NCBI RefSeq assembly: GCF_002895435.1
Contig: NZ_POYJ01000001.1
Location: 620,001 to 684,000, forward strand
Length of the DNA stretch: 64,000 bases
Source of the DNA: Aquimarina sediminis
Lineage (GTDB): Bacteria; Bacteroidota; Bacteroidia; Flavobacteriales; Flavobacteriaceae
Direction of reading: 5' to 3'
Positions 16,211-24,499 of the stretch are shown piece after piece. The position numbers were made by a program, and so were the translations under genes. Numbering within the stretch: position 1 is the stretch's first letter; each line of letters opens with the position of its first letter. The notes below the pieces were generated by a model, which saw nothing but the letters and a program-made list of their open reading frames with translations, searched no databases and was not told where the DNA came from.

Positions 16211-17200
16211 ATGAAAAGAGTTTTACTGATTTTGACTTGTCTAATTTTTCAGACTTCAATATACACACAGGAGAGCATAGCCTCAGACACGCTCTATCGA
16301 ACAACGTATTTTACTTTCCATAATAATGTGTGGATGAACTTGTACCACTTTTTTTACGAACAAGCTTGTAATAGACAAAAAAATAAACTGGCTGAAGATG
16401 GCTTAGTCTTTAATGACATAGGAGATAGTGTTGTAATAATGGAATTATCATCAAAAGAAAAAGCCTTATTCAATGATGGAGTCGCCTTTTTTAAGAAGAA
16501 TATTATTGACCAAAAACTTCTTAATTCTCGAAGAATATTCAAATGGCTTCAAAATCAGCCATCTAATAAGAATATTATAGATACTACTTTCTCAAAGGAG
16601 TTCACAGAAAACCTAAATAGGCTCAGTAACTTATACAAAGATCATTTTTGGCAAAGACATCAAAAGGAGAATGTTGATTTGCTAAACAACTTTATTAGTT
16701 TAATTGAGAAAACAGAAAATTCAGTCATTGGAAAAATGGAAGATTTTTCAGGTTCAAAATGGAACGGTGCTGTTAGAGTTGATTTAACAACTTATGGAAA
16801 CTGGGCTGGTGCTTATTCACCTGACTTTGATAATCTGGTCATTTCCTCAATTGACCCAATGATGAACTCAACCATCTTCATTGAATTTGTTTTTCATGAA
16901 AGTTCCCATTTACTTTTCACTAGAAAATCTCCATTTAGACAATCATTATTTTTAAAATCCAAAGAATTAGATATTAAGCAACCTCGACAACTTTGGCATG
17001 CAGCAATGTTTTATTTGAGTGGTTTGGCAACAAGAGAAGTTCTTAATGAATATGATGTGAGTCATGAGCTTATAATGAAAAAGAAGAGTGTTTTCACTCA
17101 GTACTATGAAAATAAAGAATTCAAGACAATCTTATCAGACTATTACAAATCAAACATTGAAATGGATGCAATGTCAGCCAGACTTTTAAAAATCAATTAA
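16211..17200 (+). CDS. Exported putative HExxH metallopeptidase, 329 aa
   Basis: A signal peptide covers about residues 1-20 (VLLILTCLIFQTSIYTQ), so the product is periplasmic or secreted. The only enzymatic motif I see is His229-Glu230-Ser-Ser-His233 in FVFHESSHLLF, the zinc site of gluzincin/metzincin peptidases. A third ligand could be a Glu near residue 280 (GLATREVLNEYD). The N-terminal part (about 30-170) is helical and unknown. It matches no named peptidase family I can recall. It stands alone between palindromic spacers in the accessory region. Peptidase activity is inferred from the motif. Confidence 0.62.
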   Translation: MKRVLLILTCLIFQTSIYTQESIASDTLYRTTYFTFHNNVWMNLYHFFYEQACNRQKNKLAEDGLVFNDIGDSVVIMELSSKEKALFNDGVAFFKKNIIDQKLLNSRRIFKWLQNQPSNKNIIDTTFSKEFTENLNRLSNLYKDHFWQRHQKENVDLLNNFISLIEKTENSVIGKMEDFSGSKWNGAVRVDLTTYGNWAGAYSPDFDNLVISSIDPMMNSTIFIEFVFHESSHLLFTRKSPFRQSLFLKSKELDIKQPRQLWHAAMFYLSGLATREVLNEYDVSHELIMKKKSVFTQYYENKEFKTILSDYYKSNIEMDAMSARLLKIN

Positions 17201-17204
17201 AAAC

Positions 17205-17310
17205 TAAACATAACACTTCGTAAACTCCATTGATCAAATTGTTTGCTTTCGCTATCGCTGCACAAACGATTTAACTAACAACACTAAGGCTGAGTTTACT
17301 ACGACGCTAG
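17205..17310. repeat. Imperfect palindrome, cassette-boundary type
   Basis: TCG-TAAACTC (17218-17227) pairs with GAGTTTA-cta-CGA (17292-17304, three bulged nt). An inner stem GTTTG / CAAAC encloses a CGCTATCGC-containing loop. The left edge ACATAAC repeats the motif at 16129. It fills the whole gap between two accessory genes. Confidence 0.45.
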
Positions 17311-17325
17311 CAGCAATACGGGAAA

Positions 17326-17670
17326 ATGAATAAAAACAAACCAATAAAAGAAAATTTAAAATTTCATCTAGATAATTCATTTAGGCTGTTTAATAATGGA
17401 TTATCTTTTCAAAATGCTATTCAACAAGAGTTGGATAACTTTGACAACATCACTTGGTTTTCAATTTCGGATATTGACATTGAGAGTTTTAAAGAAAGTT
17501 CAAAAAAGGAATTAAAAACTGACAAGGAATTGAGTTCGGTTTATTTTAATTTCTTACACGGAGAAAAATTGACCTTTATTTTTGATGAAAAAAGAAATAA
17601 AAAAAGTTTGATTTTAGATGGATATATTCGAGAAGAAGAAAGTTATCCAATGATGGAAATTATTAATTAA
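17326..17670 (+). CDS. Hypothetical protein, 114 aa
   Basis: No family recognised. It is a small soluble protein, helical at the N-terminus (IKENLKFHLDNSFRLFNNGLSFQNAIQQELDNF) and beta-rich later (GEKLTFIFDEKRNKKSLILDGYI). No signal peptide or cysteine. Flanked on both sides by palindromic spacers, it looks like a single-gene cassette. It was kept as real because its codon use is like that of its neighbours and its start follows the palindrome closely, as for the other cassette genes. Confidence 0.55.
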   Translation: MNKNKPIKENLKFHLDNSFRLFNNGLSFQNAIQQELDNFDNITWFSISDIDIESFKESSKKELKTDKELSSVYFNFLHGEKLTFIFDEKRNKKSLILDGYIREEESYPMMEIIN

Positions 17671-17673
17671 AAA

Positions 17674-17734
17674 CTGGCTACAACAACGCCCAAACTGTAT
17701 TAAAACGCAACTTGCCAAAACATTGTAGTGTCAG
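17674..17734. repeat. Imperfect palindrome, cassette-boundary type
   Basis: CTG-GCTACAA (17674-17683) pairs with TTGTAG-tgt-CAG (17723-17734) with bulged bases. It begins a few nt after the stop of the 114-aa gene, similar in placement to the other accessory-region palindromes. Confidence 0.35.
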
Positions 17735-17786
17735 TAACAAAAACATTAGTAAATCGTCATTTTAGTAAAATAGAATATCAACGAAA

Positions 17787-18845
17787 ATGTTTAAACGAAC
17801 TACATTCTTTGTACTATTATTAATAATAGTTGGAGGGCTTTACATTGGCTCAATTATCTGGTGTCAACATAACATCAATAATCAAATTCTAACCAACACT
17901 ATTTCAGAAACTAGAATAAAATTTGGTGAATTTGAAAAAACAGAAGTTTTTAAAAAGAAAAGACTAGAAGGATTTAGTTATTCGTTTTTAGAAGCTTCAG
18001 GAATCCTCTTTACCAAATTAAAGCCTTTAAAAAACACAATACACTATTCTATAGCATATAAAAGTGATGGGTTGATTGTAACAGGTAGTATGGTTACTCC
18101 CAAAAAAGATGGAAAATACCCTTGTATCATATTTAATAGAGGAGGAAATAGAAATTATGGAAGACTTGATTTTAGACTGATTAATAAATATATGACTGTA
18201 TTGGCAGAACAAGGGTATATAGTTATTGCTTCAAATTATAGAGGAAATAGTGGCAGTGAGGGTAAAGAAGAATTTGGTGGTAAAGATGTTAATGATATTA
18301 CAAATTTAATTTCAGTTCTTTCTAAAGAGTCAATGGCTGACACTTCTAAGATTGGAATTTATGGACATAGTAGAGGCGGTATGATGTCATATAAATCACT
18401 ACAAAATTCAAATATGATTAAGGTTGCAGTAGTAATGGCTGGTACTACAAATGAGCTTACCGCTGTTAAAGACCGACCTGAGTTAGAAAAAAATGTACAC
18501 GCTCAGTTAATTCCTGATTATTATGAAAATAAGGAAAAAGAGTTAAAAAAGCGTTCTGTAGTTTTTTGGACAGAAGAGCTTAGTAAAGCTCCATTACTTA
18601 TACTACATGGCACAGATGATAAAAGAGTCAATTATAGCCAAGCAATTCAACTATCTTCAAAGCTTGATAGTTTAAGTTTCCCTTATAAAATGGTGACTTT
18701 TAAAGATGATGATCATTCTTTATCGCAAAATAGAAAAGAAGCAAATTCAATGATTATTAATTGGTTTAATAAATATTTACGAGATGAAAAACCATATAAT
18801 GAAGTTAAAAAACAGATGATTATAATCAATAAAGAATCACCTTAG
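17787..18845 (+). CDS. Membrane-anchored prolyl-oligopeptidase-like alpha/beta hydrolase
   Basis: A 352-aa serine hydrolase of the S9/dipeptidyl-aminopeptidase-like group. A single N-terminal hydrophobic segment (about 6-25) acts as signal anchor. The catalytic part starts near 75 with GSMVTPKKDGKYPCIIFNRGG (oxyanion strand), SNYRGNSGSEG, nucleophile Ser in YGHSRGGMMS (about 192-201), Asp in LHGTDDKRVNYSQA and His in KDDDHSLSQN. No beta-propeller domain is present, so peptides or esters of modest size are the likely substrates. It is followed by the TetR/metallo-hydrolase pair. The first operator of that pair lies about 55 nt after its stop. Confidence 0.82.
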   Translation: MFKRTTFFVLLLIIVGGLYIGSIIWCQHNINNQILTNTISETRIKFGEFEKTEVFKKKRLEGFSYSFLEASGILFTKLKPLKNTIHYSIAYKSDGLIVTGSMVTPKKDGKYPCIIFNRGGNRNYGRLDFRLINKYMTVLAEQGYIVIASNYRGNSGSEGKEEFGGKDVNDITNLISVLSKESMADTSKIGIYGHSRGGMMSYKSLQNSNMIKVAVVMAGTTNELTAVKDRPELEKNVHAQLIPDYYENKEKELKKRSVVFWTEELSKAPLLILHGTDDKRVNYSQAIQLSSKLDSLSFPYKMVTFKDDDHSLSQNRKEANSMIINWFNKYLRDEKPYNEVKKQMIIINKESP

Positions 18846-18901
18846 TTATTGGTTAATATAGGAGAGGTTGATAAATGACGCAATACTTCACTAAAAAGCA
18901 A

Positions 18902-18915
18902 ATACCAATCGGTAT
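18902..18915. promoter_or_regulatory. Putative TetR operator 1
   Basis: ATACCAATCGGTAT, with ATACC/GGTAT half-sites, lies 47 nt upstream of the tetR start at 18962. Its exact reverse complement recurs at 19568, before the next gene. The pattern is typical of TetR-family binding sites. Confidence 0.65.
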
Positions 18916-18961
18916 CTATAGAGAATTTTTACGTACATTTATGACATAAAACTTCAATACC

Positions 18962-19549
18962 TTGGAAAACACATCTGAATTCATAATAGAAACTATTGCC
19001 CCTATTTTCAATAAAAAAGGATATGTAGGCACAAGTCTTTCTGACCTAACTAAGGCAACAAAACTAACCAAAGGTGCTCTTTACTGTAATTTTAAAAACA
19101 AAGAAGAGTTAGCCATAAAAGCATTTAGATACAATGCCAAAAATGCGCTTCATCCACTCTTTGTTCAGTTATCAAAACACGAAACAAGTCTTGCAAAACT
19201 AAAAACTATAACCAATTACTACCGTCACTTCTATAACATTGCTAATAAACGAGGAGGATGCCCAATTCTAAACATTGGTATCGATGCGAAACATAATAGT
19301 CCTGCCCTTTTTAATGAAGCCAAAAAAGAAGCCTCTAAATTGACTCAAGGATTTGCCAAAATAATTCAAAATGGTATTGATACATCTGAGTTTAATGCAA
19401 GCATTGATGCATTTAAATATGCAAGAAACTTTTATGCTATGATAGAAGGTGCAGTCTTTATGGCGATGATGTATAACGACGATAAATACCTCACTGATGC
19501 AATGGACCTCATTGATGATATAATTGAAGTACAAATAAAAAAAAGATAA
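18962..19549 (+). CDS. TetR/AcrR family transcriptional regulator
   Basis: A 195-aa repressor with a TTG start; no ATG occurs early in the frame. The TetR_N domain shows the usual GYVGTSLSDLTKATKLTKGALYCNFKNKEELAIKAF (about 20-54). The C-terminal domain with NKRGGCPILNIGIDA resembles the TetR_C group found in AcuR/YxaF-type regulators. Matching operator-like palindromes lie before this gene and before the downstream hydrolase gene (47-nt gap), so autoregulation and control of the metallo-hydrolase are likely. Confidence 0.87.
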   Translation: MENTSEFIIETIAPIFNKKGYVGTSLSDLTKATKLTKGALYCNFKNKEELAIKAFRYNAKNALHPLFVQLSKHETSLAKLKTITNYYRHFYNIANKRGGCPILNIGIDAKHNSPALFNEAKKEASKLTQGFAKIIQNGIDTSEFNASIDAFKYARNFYAMIEGAVFMAMMYNDDKYLTDAMDLIDDIIEVQIKKR

Positions 19550-19567
19550 AAAATTTTGAACAACCAC

Positions 19568-19581
19568 ATACCGATTGGTAT
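19568..19581. promoter_or_regulatory. Putative TetR operator 2
   Basis: ATACCGATTGGTAT is the exact reverse complement of operator 1 and lies 14 nt before the ATG of the metallo-hydrolase. Two copies of one site flanking tetR make the regulatory call stronger than either alone. Confidence 0.65.
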
Positions 19582-19595
19582 TTAAAACAACAAAG

Positions 19596-20354
19596 ATGAC
19601 AATACAGTTAATTAGAAATGCAACCTTGAAAATTGAATATGCTGGCAAAACTATTTTGGTTGACCCAATGCTCTGCAAAAAAGAAGCGATGCAACCTTTT
19701 ATGAAAGGGCTGAAAAAAAACCCAACGGTCGACCTAACCATTTCTATTGAAGAAATTATTAAAAATATTGATGCCGTTTTGGTCACACATTCTCATCCCG
19801 ACCATTTTGATACGGTTTCTAATAAGGTATTACCTAAAAACATCCAACTTTTTGTAACTCCGATAGACAAAGATATTTTTGCAAAACGCAACTTTAACAA
19901 TATTACGGTCGTTGAACAAGAAACAAATTGGCAAGACATTAAAATCACAAGAATCCAGGGACAACACGGAAGCGGAACAATTTTACCTTATATGGGAGAA
20001 GTTTCGGGATATGTGTTGCAGTCTGAAAATGAACCTACTATATATATCATCAGTGATACTATATTAATTGATTCGGTTATAAGTACGATAACCAAATTTA
20101 GACCAAACATCATTATAACCAATTCTGGAAATGGAATTTTTCCGGGTCACGAGAAATATCCAGTTATAATGAACGAAAGACAAACTATTGAAGTGGCAAA
20201 ACTAGCACCTAAGGCTACTGTTATTGCCGTGCATCTCGAATCAATAGATTTTAATAAAGCTACACGTAAATCTTTGAGGAAATTTGCCGACAAAAACGGT
20301 GTTTCAAAAAAGCAATTACTAATTCCGCATGATGGAGAAACAATAGAGTTTTAG
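19596..20354 (+). CDS. Metallo-beta-lactamase-fold hydrolase (UlaG-like)
   Basis: A 252-aa MBL-fold protein. The zinc-binding motif is THSHPDHFD (about 66-74); further ligands are His in GQHGSG (about 125) and Asp in IISDTI (about 152); His in VHLES lies near the end. It resembles UlaG/YtkL-type metal-dependent hydrolases. I use ATG 19596 because the TTG at 19575 would lie inside the operator. Regulation by the adjacent TetR is inferred from the palindrome 14 nt upstream. The substrate is unknown; lactone or phosphodiester hydrolysis are known in the fold. Confidence 0.85.
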   Translation: MTIQLIRNATLKIEYAGKTILVDPMLCKKEAMQPFMKGLKKNPTVDLTISIEEIIKNIDAVLVTHSHPDHFDTVSNKVLPKNIQLFVTPIDKDIFAKRNFNNITVVEQETNWQDIKITRIQGQHGSGTILPYMGEVSGYVLQSENEPTIYIISDTILIDSVISTITKFRPNIIITNSGNGIFPGHEKYPVIMNERQTIEVAKLAPKATVIAVHLESIDFNKATRKSLRKFADKNGVSKKQLLIPHDGETIEF

Positions 20355-20355
20355 C

Positions 20356-20454
20356 CTAAAACTGGTATGCTATGAAAGCCTTTTCCCTGTGGGATCGATA
20401 ATCTTCATACAACATAGGGTCAACACCTAAAGCACCTAGTGAAGAATAAATACT
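20356..20454 (-). pseudogene. Possible 3' gene remnant
   Basis: On the minus strand a 32-codon stretch without start reads SIYSSLGALGVDPMLYEDYR and on to FIAYQF before TAG. It looks like a genuine protein C-terminus, ending in aromatic-x-Phe as many outer-membrane barrels do, and is cut off upstream by TAA. I cannot name the parent gene, and chance cannot be excluded. Confidence 0.3.
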
Positions 20455-20611
20455 TTAACTAGTTTCTAGACTGATACAACCAATGGAGGTGGATTCAAAT
20501 CTTTTGAAATTTAAATTCCGAAATACAATAGAATGACATTTCAAACAATACAAACAGATTCATTTTCTTAAAAAGAATAATCATTTTTTACAACTTCTTC
20601 TGTTGCCATAA

Positions 20612-21124
20612 TTATAAATATCTTTCGGTTATCACTTCAAAATGGTGTTTTTGATGACCTGTCAAGATATACCCAACTGCCCTGGCGCTCATAGGGCTAC
20701 CACTAGCCTCTCCAATTCTGGTAAGCATTTCATCTGTGAAACCATTAAACAATGAGATAGAACAGTTTCTAACAGCATTAAAATCAGAGACGATATCTTC
20801 CTGACCTAAATTATTTGCATTAGAGTTTGGAACATAATCATCTTGTTCAAATCCCATAATCGGCGTCTTATCATTTCTGGCAAAACGCAATGCCCTATAT
20901 GCAAAAATACGTTCTGTATCAATTATATGCTGAAGCACTTCTGCAATCGTCCATTTTCCTTCTGCATAAGCATGAGTAAATTTTTCTACAGGAATAGATT
21001 CTACAAAATCAACAAATTCTTTTTTACTAATTTTTAGCCCTTCAACAATATTGGGATATTCTGCCTTAGTAATATAAGAGGCATAATACGAATTATATTC
21101 TTCTACTTTTACTTGAGATAACAT
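20612..21124 (-). CDS. DinB family metal-dependent protein
   Basis: A 170-aa four-helix bundle of the DinB/YfiT superfamily, whose members include thiol-dependent metal enzymes (bacillithiol transferases). The three metal-ligand histidines appear in QHIIDTERIFAYRALRFAR (His about 67) and in TGHQKHHFEVI near the C-terminus. An N-terminal YYASYITKAEYPNIVEGL helix precedes them. It sits downstream of ppc on the same strand with an 80-nt gap. A thiol-related role is inferred from the family only. Confidence 0.85.
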   Translation of the reverse strand: MLSQVKVEEYNSYYASYITKAEYPNIVEGLKISKKEFVDFVESIPVEKFTHAYAEGKWTIAEVLQHIIDTERIFAYRALRFARNDKTPIMGFEQDDYVPNSNANNLGQEDIVSDFNAVRNCSISLFNGFTDEMLTRIGEASGSPMSARAVGYILTGHQKHHFEVITERYL

Positions 21125-21203
21125 ATGATAAAAATGAAAATGAGGTCGAAATTTAATAATTCCAACCTCATTATATTATATAGTTAACAGTACTTTATTA
21201 AAA

Positions 21204-23789
21204 TTATGCCGAATTACGACTAGCATTAATATTACCAAACAAAGAACGAGTTACCATTTTTTCATAAATGGCAATTTCTTCTGGATCTGCGTTATCAGTT
21301 TTATTTAACTCCTGAATTTTCTTAAGAGCATATTGCTGAATAGTTAATAAAGGCAATACAATATTTTCTCTAATATCTATAGACGCTTTACCAGCAGGTT
21401 CATTTTGCATCAGCTCGGTATACCCTGTTAGCTTCAACAACAATCTCTTTGTCAACAAATACTCATCATGAATAATGCTCCAAAACGCTCCATATTCTTC
21501 ATCTTCTTTCATATAAGAGGTTAACTCAAAAAATGACTTAGTAAGACTCATCATACTATTACCTAGTAATGTTCTAAAGAATGGAGATCCTTTATACAAC
21601 ATGACTAGCTTATCAAACTCTCCTCTGTCCTCAAAACTTTTTAAAGCTGTTCCTACTCCATAAAAACCGGGAACATTTTGTTTTAGCTGACTCCAACTTC
21701 CTACAAATGGTATTGCCCTAAGATCTCCAAAGTCTAAAGTCGCACTTTTACTTCGTTTAGAAGGGCGGCTACCAATATTTGCTTTCCCATAGTATTTGAG
21801 CGTACTCATATGTTCCAAATACGGAAGAAATTTAGGATGGCTTTTAAAATCTACATAGGTCTGATAGCTTATATCTGCAAGCTCTTGCATAGTTTGCTTA
21901 TTTTCTACAGAAAAAAGATTCCCTTCGTTACTGGTTAATTGGTTTTCTACACCAGCACCCAAAAGTTGTTCTAAGTTATATTGGCAAGAATCCAATGTTC
22001 CAAAATTTGAACTAATCGTTTGCCCTTGAACTGTTAACTGAATTTCTTCATCTTCTATTGTAGGTCCCAGAGAAGCATAAAATTGATTGGTATTTCCTCC
22101 TCCACGGGCTGGAGGTCCTCCTCTACCATCAAAGAACACAACTTTTACATCATATTTTCTGGAAACCTCTGTCAAAGCTTCTTTTGCTTTGAAGATTCCC
22201 CAATTTGCCATAAGGTATCCTCCATCTTTTGTTCCGTCAGAAAAACCAAGCATAATAGTTTGTTTCATCCCACGTCGTTTTAAATGATCCATATATACCG
22301 GATTACTATATAAAGTCTCCATAACTTGGTGAGCAACTTGTAAATCAGGAACAGTCTCAAACAAAGGAATCACATCTACTGTTGGTAATTCCCAATCACA
22401 TAGTCTTATCAAAGCAAAAGTTTCCATTACATTAAGTACGCTTCCATTGTTACTAATGATGTAACGGTTTGCTGCGCGTTCTCCATTATTTTTTTGGATA
22501 GTTTTTATGGCATAAATAGACTCTAATGTAGCTCTAGCTATATCTTCATCAAAAACCGATGGGTCCAATTTTCCGGTAACTCCAGAAAGTATTTTTATCT
22601 GTTGTTCTTCAGAAAGAGATTGGTAGTCTTCTGGAAATATCCCTAAGTTAAGTTCAATGGTTTTTTGCACAACTTCAGTAAGCACCTTATGGTGGATTCT
22701 GGAATCTTGTCGAATATCAAGTGTTCCAAAATGAAATCCAAAAATCTTAACTTTATTGATCAAATCTTGCAACTCATCAAGAAACAAAGACTGATGCTCT
22801 GCTATCAACTCTTCTCTAATTTCTAGTAATCCATTCATTAATGTATCTACAGATAGAGGGGCTGCTGTTTTGGCATAATAAAAATTATCATAAAGGGCAT
22901 TTTCTAAAACCATGATTTTATCTCTAAGGTTTCCAAAGGTAATTCTACGTTTTAGTGCTCTGATATCCCTATAATAGTTTATCAAAATTGTTTTACGCAG
23001 TCGTTTTGCTACTTTTAGAGTAGTTTCGGTAGTTACAAATGGATTACCATCCCTATCACCTCCTGGCCAGAAACCAAGATTAATTAGATCATTCTCCAGA
23101 TCTTCTCCTTCAAATATATTTTGCTGGATATAATTATAAATTGTTCCTGCTGCATGATAAAAAACATTCTCTAGATACCAAATCAAGCTTACTGCTTCAT
23201 CATATGGTGTAGGTTTTTCTTTTTTAAAAAAGGCAGTTTTCCCTAATTGAGATAATAGCTTTTTGATCAAAAGTAAATTGTTATCCCGTATTGCAGCATC
23301 TAGATCATGAATAATCCCAAGTACAGTACCTGGATAAAATTGTGTTGGATGTGCTGTTAAAGTAGGTCGAATCTTAAAACGTCTTAAGTAATCCTTAAGT
23401 TCTTCAAGTTTACCTTTTGATTGTGCTTCTTCTTTTATACTTCTTAAGGTTCCTATCCCATCCATGTTATTTACTACAGGGAAAGCAGCATCTTCTATTG
23501 CATCAAAAAGTACAACTTGGCGTTCTATGTATTGGATAAACCTAAATAGTAAATCATACTTTTCTTTGAGAGGTGGATTATCTTGGTACAATGCAAAAAA
23601 ATCTTCTACAATCTCTGTAGGATTTTTGTGCTGGTCGTATCCTTTCTCACATACTTCTTTAAAAAGAGGTAATAAAACTCCTGTATTACTTATTGTATCA
23701 TAAGGTAATGTTATAAATATACTATTGTATATCTGGTACTTTGCAAGAACGTTTTCATTAAAACGTTCAATTTTTGGTTTTCTAGCCAT
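21204..23789 (-). CDS. ppc: Phosphoenolpyruvate carboxylase
   Basis: Carboxylates PEP to oxaloacetate, refilling the TCA cycle. The 861 aa match the bacterial enzyme. Visible motifs: catalytic His147 in TLTAHPTQ, GGDRDGNPFVT (about 243-253), LGFSDGTKDGGY, the Arg/Gly loop FDGRGGPPARGGG (about 554-566), and the C-terminus NASRNSA. Bacteroidota enzymes often differ from the E. coli QNTG end at this point. No allosteric partner is nearby. An Lrp-type regulator gene lies 155 nt upstream but is separated by a terminator. Confidence 0.96.
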   Translation of the reverse strand: MARKPKIERFNENVLAKYQIYNSIFITLPYDTISNTGVLLPLFKEVCEKGYDQHKNPTEIVEDFFALYQDNPPLKEKYDLLFRFIQYIERQVVLFDAIEDAAFPVVNNMDGIGTLRSIKEEAQSKGKLEELKDYLRRFKIRPTLTAHPTQFYPGTVLGIIHDLDAAIRDNNLLLIKKLLSQLGKTAFFKKEKPTPYDEAVSLIWYLENVFYHAAGTIYNYIQQNIFEGEDLENDLINLGFWPGGDRDGNPFVTTETTLKVAKRLRKTILINYYRDIRALKRRITFGNLRDKIMVLENALYDNFYYAKTAAPLSVDTLMNGLLEIREELIAEHQSLFLDELQDLINKVKIFGFHFGTLDIRQDSRIHHKVLTEVVQKTIELNLGIFPEDYQSLSEEQQIKILSGVTGKLDPSVFDEDIARATLESIYAIKTIQKNNGERAANRYIISNNGSVLNVMETFALIRLCDWELPTVDVIPLFETVPDLQVAHQVMETLYSNPVYMDHLKRRGMKQTIMLGFSDGTKDGGYLMANWGIFKAKEALTEVSRKYDVKVVFFDGRGGPPARGGGNTNQFYASLGPTIEDEEIQLTVQGQTISSNFGTLDSCQYNLEQLLGAGVENQLTSNEGNLFSVENKQTMQELADISYQTYVDFKSHPKFLPYLEHMSTLKYYGKANIGSRPSKRSKSATLDFGDLRAIPFVGSWSQLKQNVPGFYGVGTALKSFEDRGEFDKLVMLYKGSPFFRTLLGNSMMSLTKSFFELTSYMKEDEEYGAFWSIIHDEYLLTKRLLLKLTGYTELMQNEPAGKASIDIRENIVLPLLTIQQYALKKIQELNKTDNADPEEIAIYEKMVTRSLFGNINASRNSA

Positions 23790-23884
23790 TTGTGTGGTGG
23801 TGTGGTTTATGGTTAATAATTTCTTTTAAAACAGAAACAAATATTTTACTATTTTATCCTGATGATGAGAAATCTTCTTTAATT

Positions 23885-23917
23885 AAAAAACCCTCTAAGA
23901 TTTTTTCTTAAAGGGTC
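23885..23917 (-). terminator. Terminator after the Lrp-type gene
   Basis: On the minus strand, CCCTTTAAGA-aaaaa-TCTTAGAGGG (one T-G pair) is followed by TTTTTT. It lies about 30 nt after the lrp-like stop and separates that gene from ppc. Confidence 0.8.
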
Positions 23918-23944
23918 TATTCTATATTTAAAAAGTATATCCCT

Positions 23945-24424
23945 TTATAGCTCCTGGAAAATAGAGTGCATTAAGCGTTTCTTATCATTAATACTCTCTT
24001 CTAAGGAAATCATAGTTTCTGTACGGTATACCCCATCGATATCATCTAATAAAAAGATAATTTCTTTGGCGTGGTTAGTATCCTTAGCTCTTACTTTACA
24101 GAAAATATTAAATTTTCCTGTTGTAATGTGAGCTACAGTCACATATGGTATTTCATTAATTCTTTCTAAAACAAATTTTGTTTGAGAAGTATTCTGAAGA
24201 TAGATACCAACATAAGCTATAAATGAATATCCTAATTTTTTATAATCTAATGTTAAAGAAGATCCTTCTATGATACCAGCCTCTTCCATTTTTTTTACAC
24301 GTACGTGTACGGTACCTGCAGAAATCAATAATTTCTTCGCAATATCCGTAAAAGGCGTACGGGTATTTTCAATCAACATGTCTAGGATTTGGTGGTCAAC
24401 TTCGTCTAATTTAAACTTTGCCAT
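23945..24424 (-). CDS. Lrp/AsnC family transcriptional regulator
   Basis: A 159-aa regulator with the standard two-part build: an N-terminal winged HTH (VDHQILDMLIENTRTPFTDIAKKLLISAGTVHVRVKKMEEAGII, about 7-50) and a C-terminal RAM ligand domain (about 65-145; YVGIYLQ, YVTVAHITTGKFNIFCKVRAKD). Lrp proteins usually sense amino acids and form octamers. It lies directly downstream of a carboxypeptidase gene on the same strand (75-nt gap), so a link to amino acid supply is possible. Confidence 0.92.
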   Translation of the reverse strand: MAKFKLDEVDHQILDMLIENTRTPFTDIAKKLLISAGTVHVRVKKMEEAGIIEGSSLTLDYKKLGYSFIAYVGIYLQNTSQTKFVLERINEIPYVTVAHITTGKFNIFCKVRAKDTNHAKEIIFLLDDIDGVYRTETMISLEESINDKKRLMHSIFQEL

Positions 24425-24499
24425 ATTTTTTTTAGTTATTTTTCCCGATTATTTACATTGCAAATTTAGCAGAAAAATACAGTATTCGCATATTTTACT

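Noticed and set aside
19575-19595. TTG start of the UlaG-like hydrolase
   Set aside because: It lies inside the operator palindrome; ATG 19596 gives the usual N-terminus.
21139-21172. Terminator after ppc formed by AATGAGGT/ACCTCATT
   Set aside because: The 8-bp stem has an 18-nt loop and no T run directly after it on the minus strand, so it is too weak to call.
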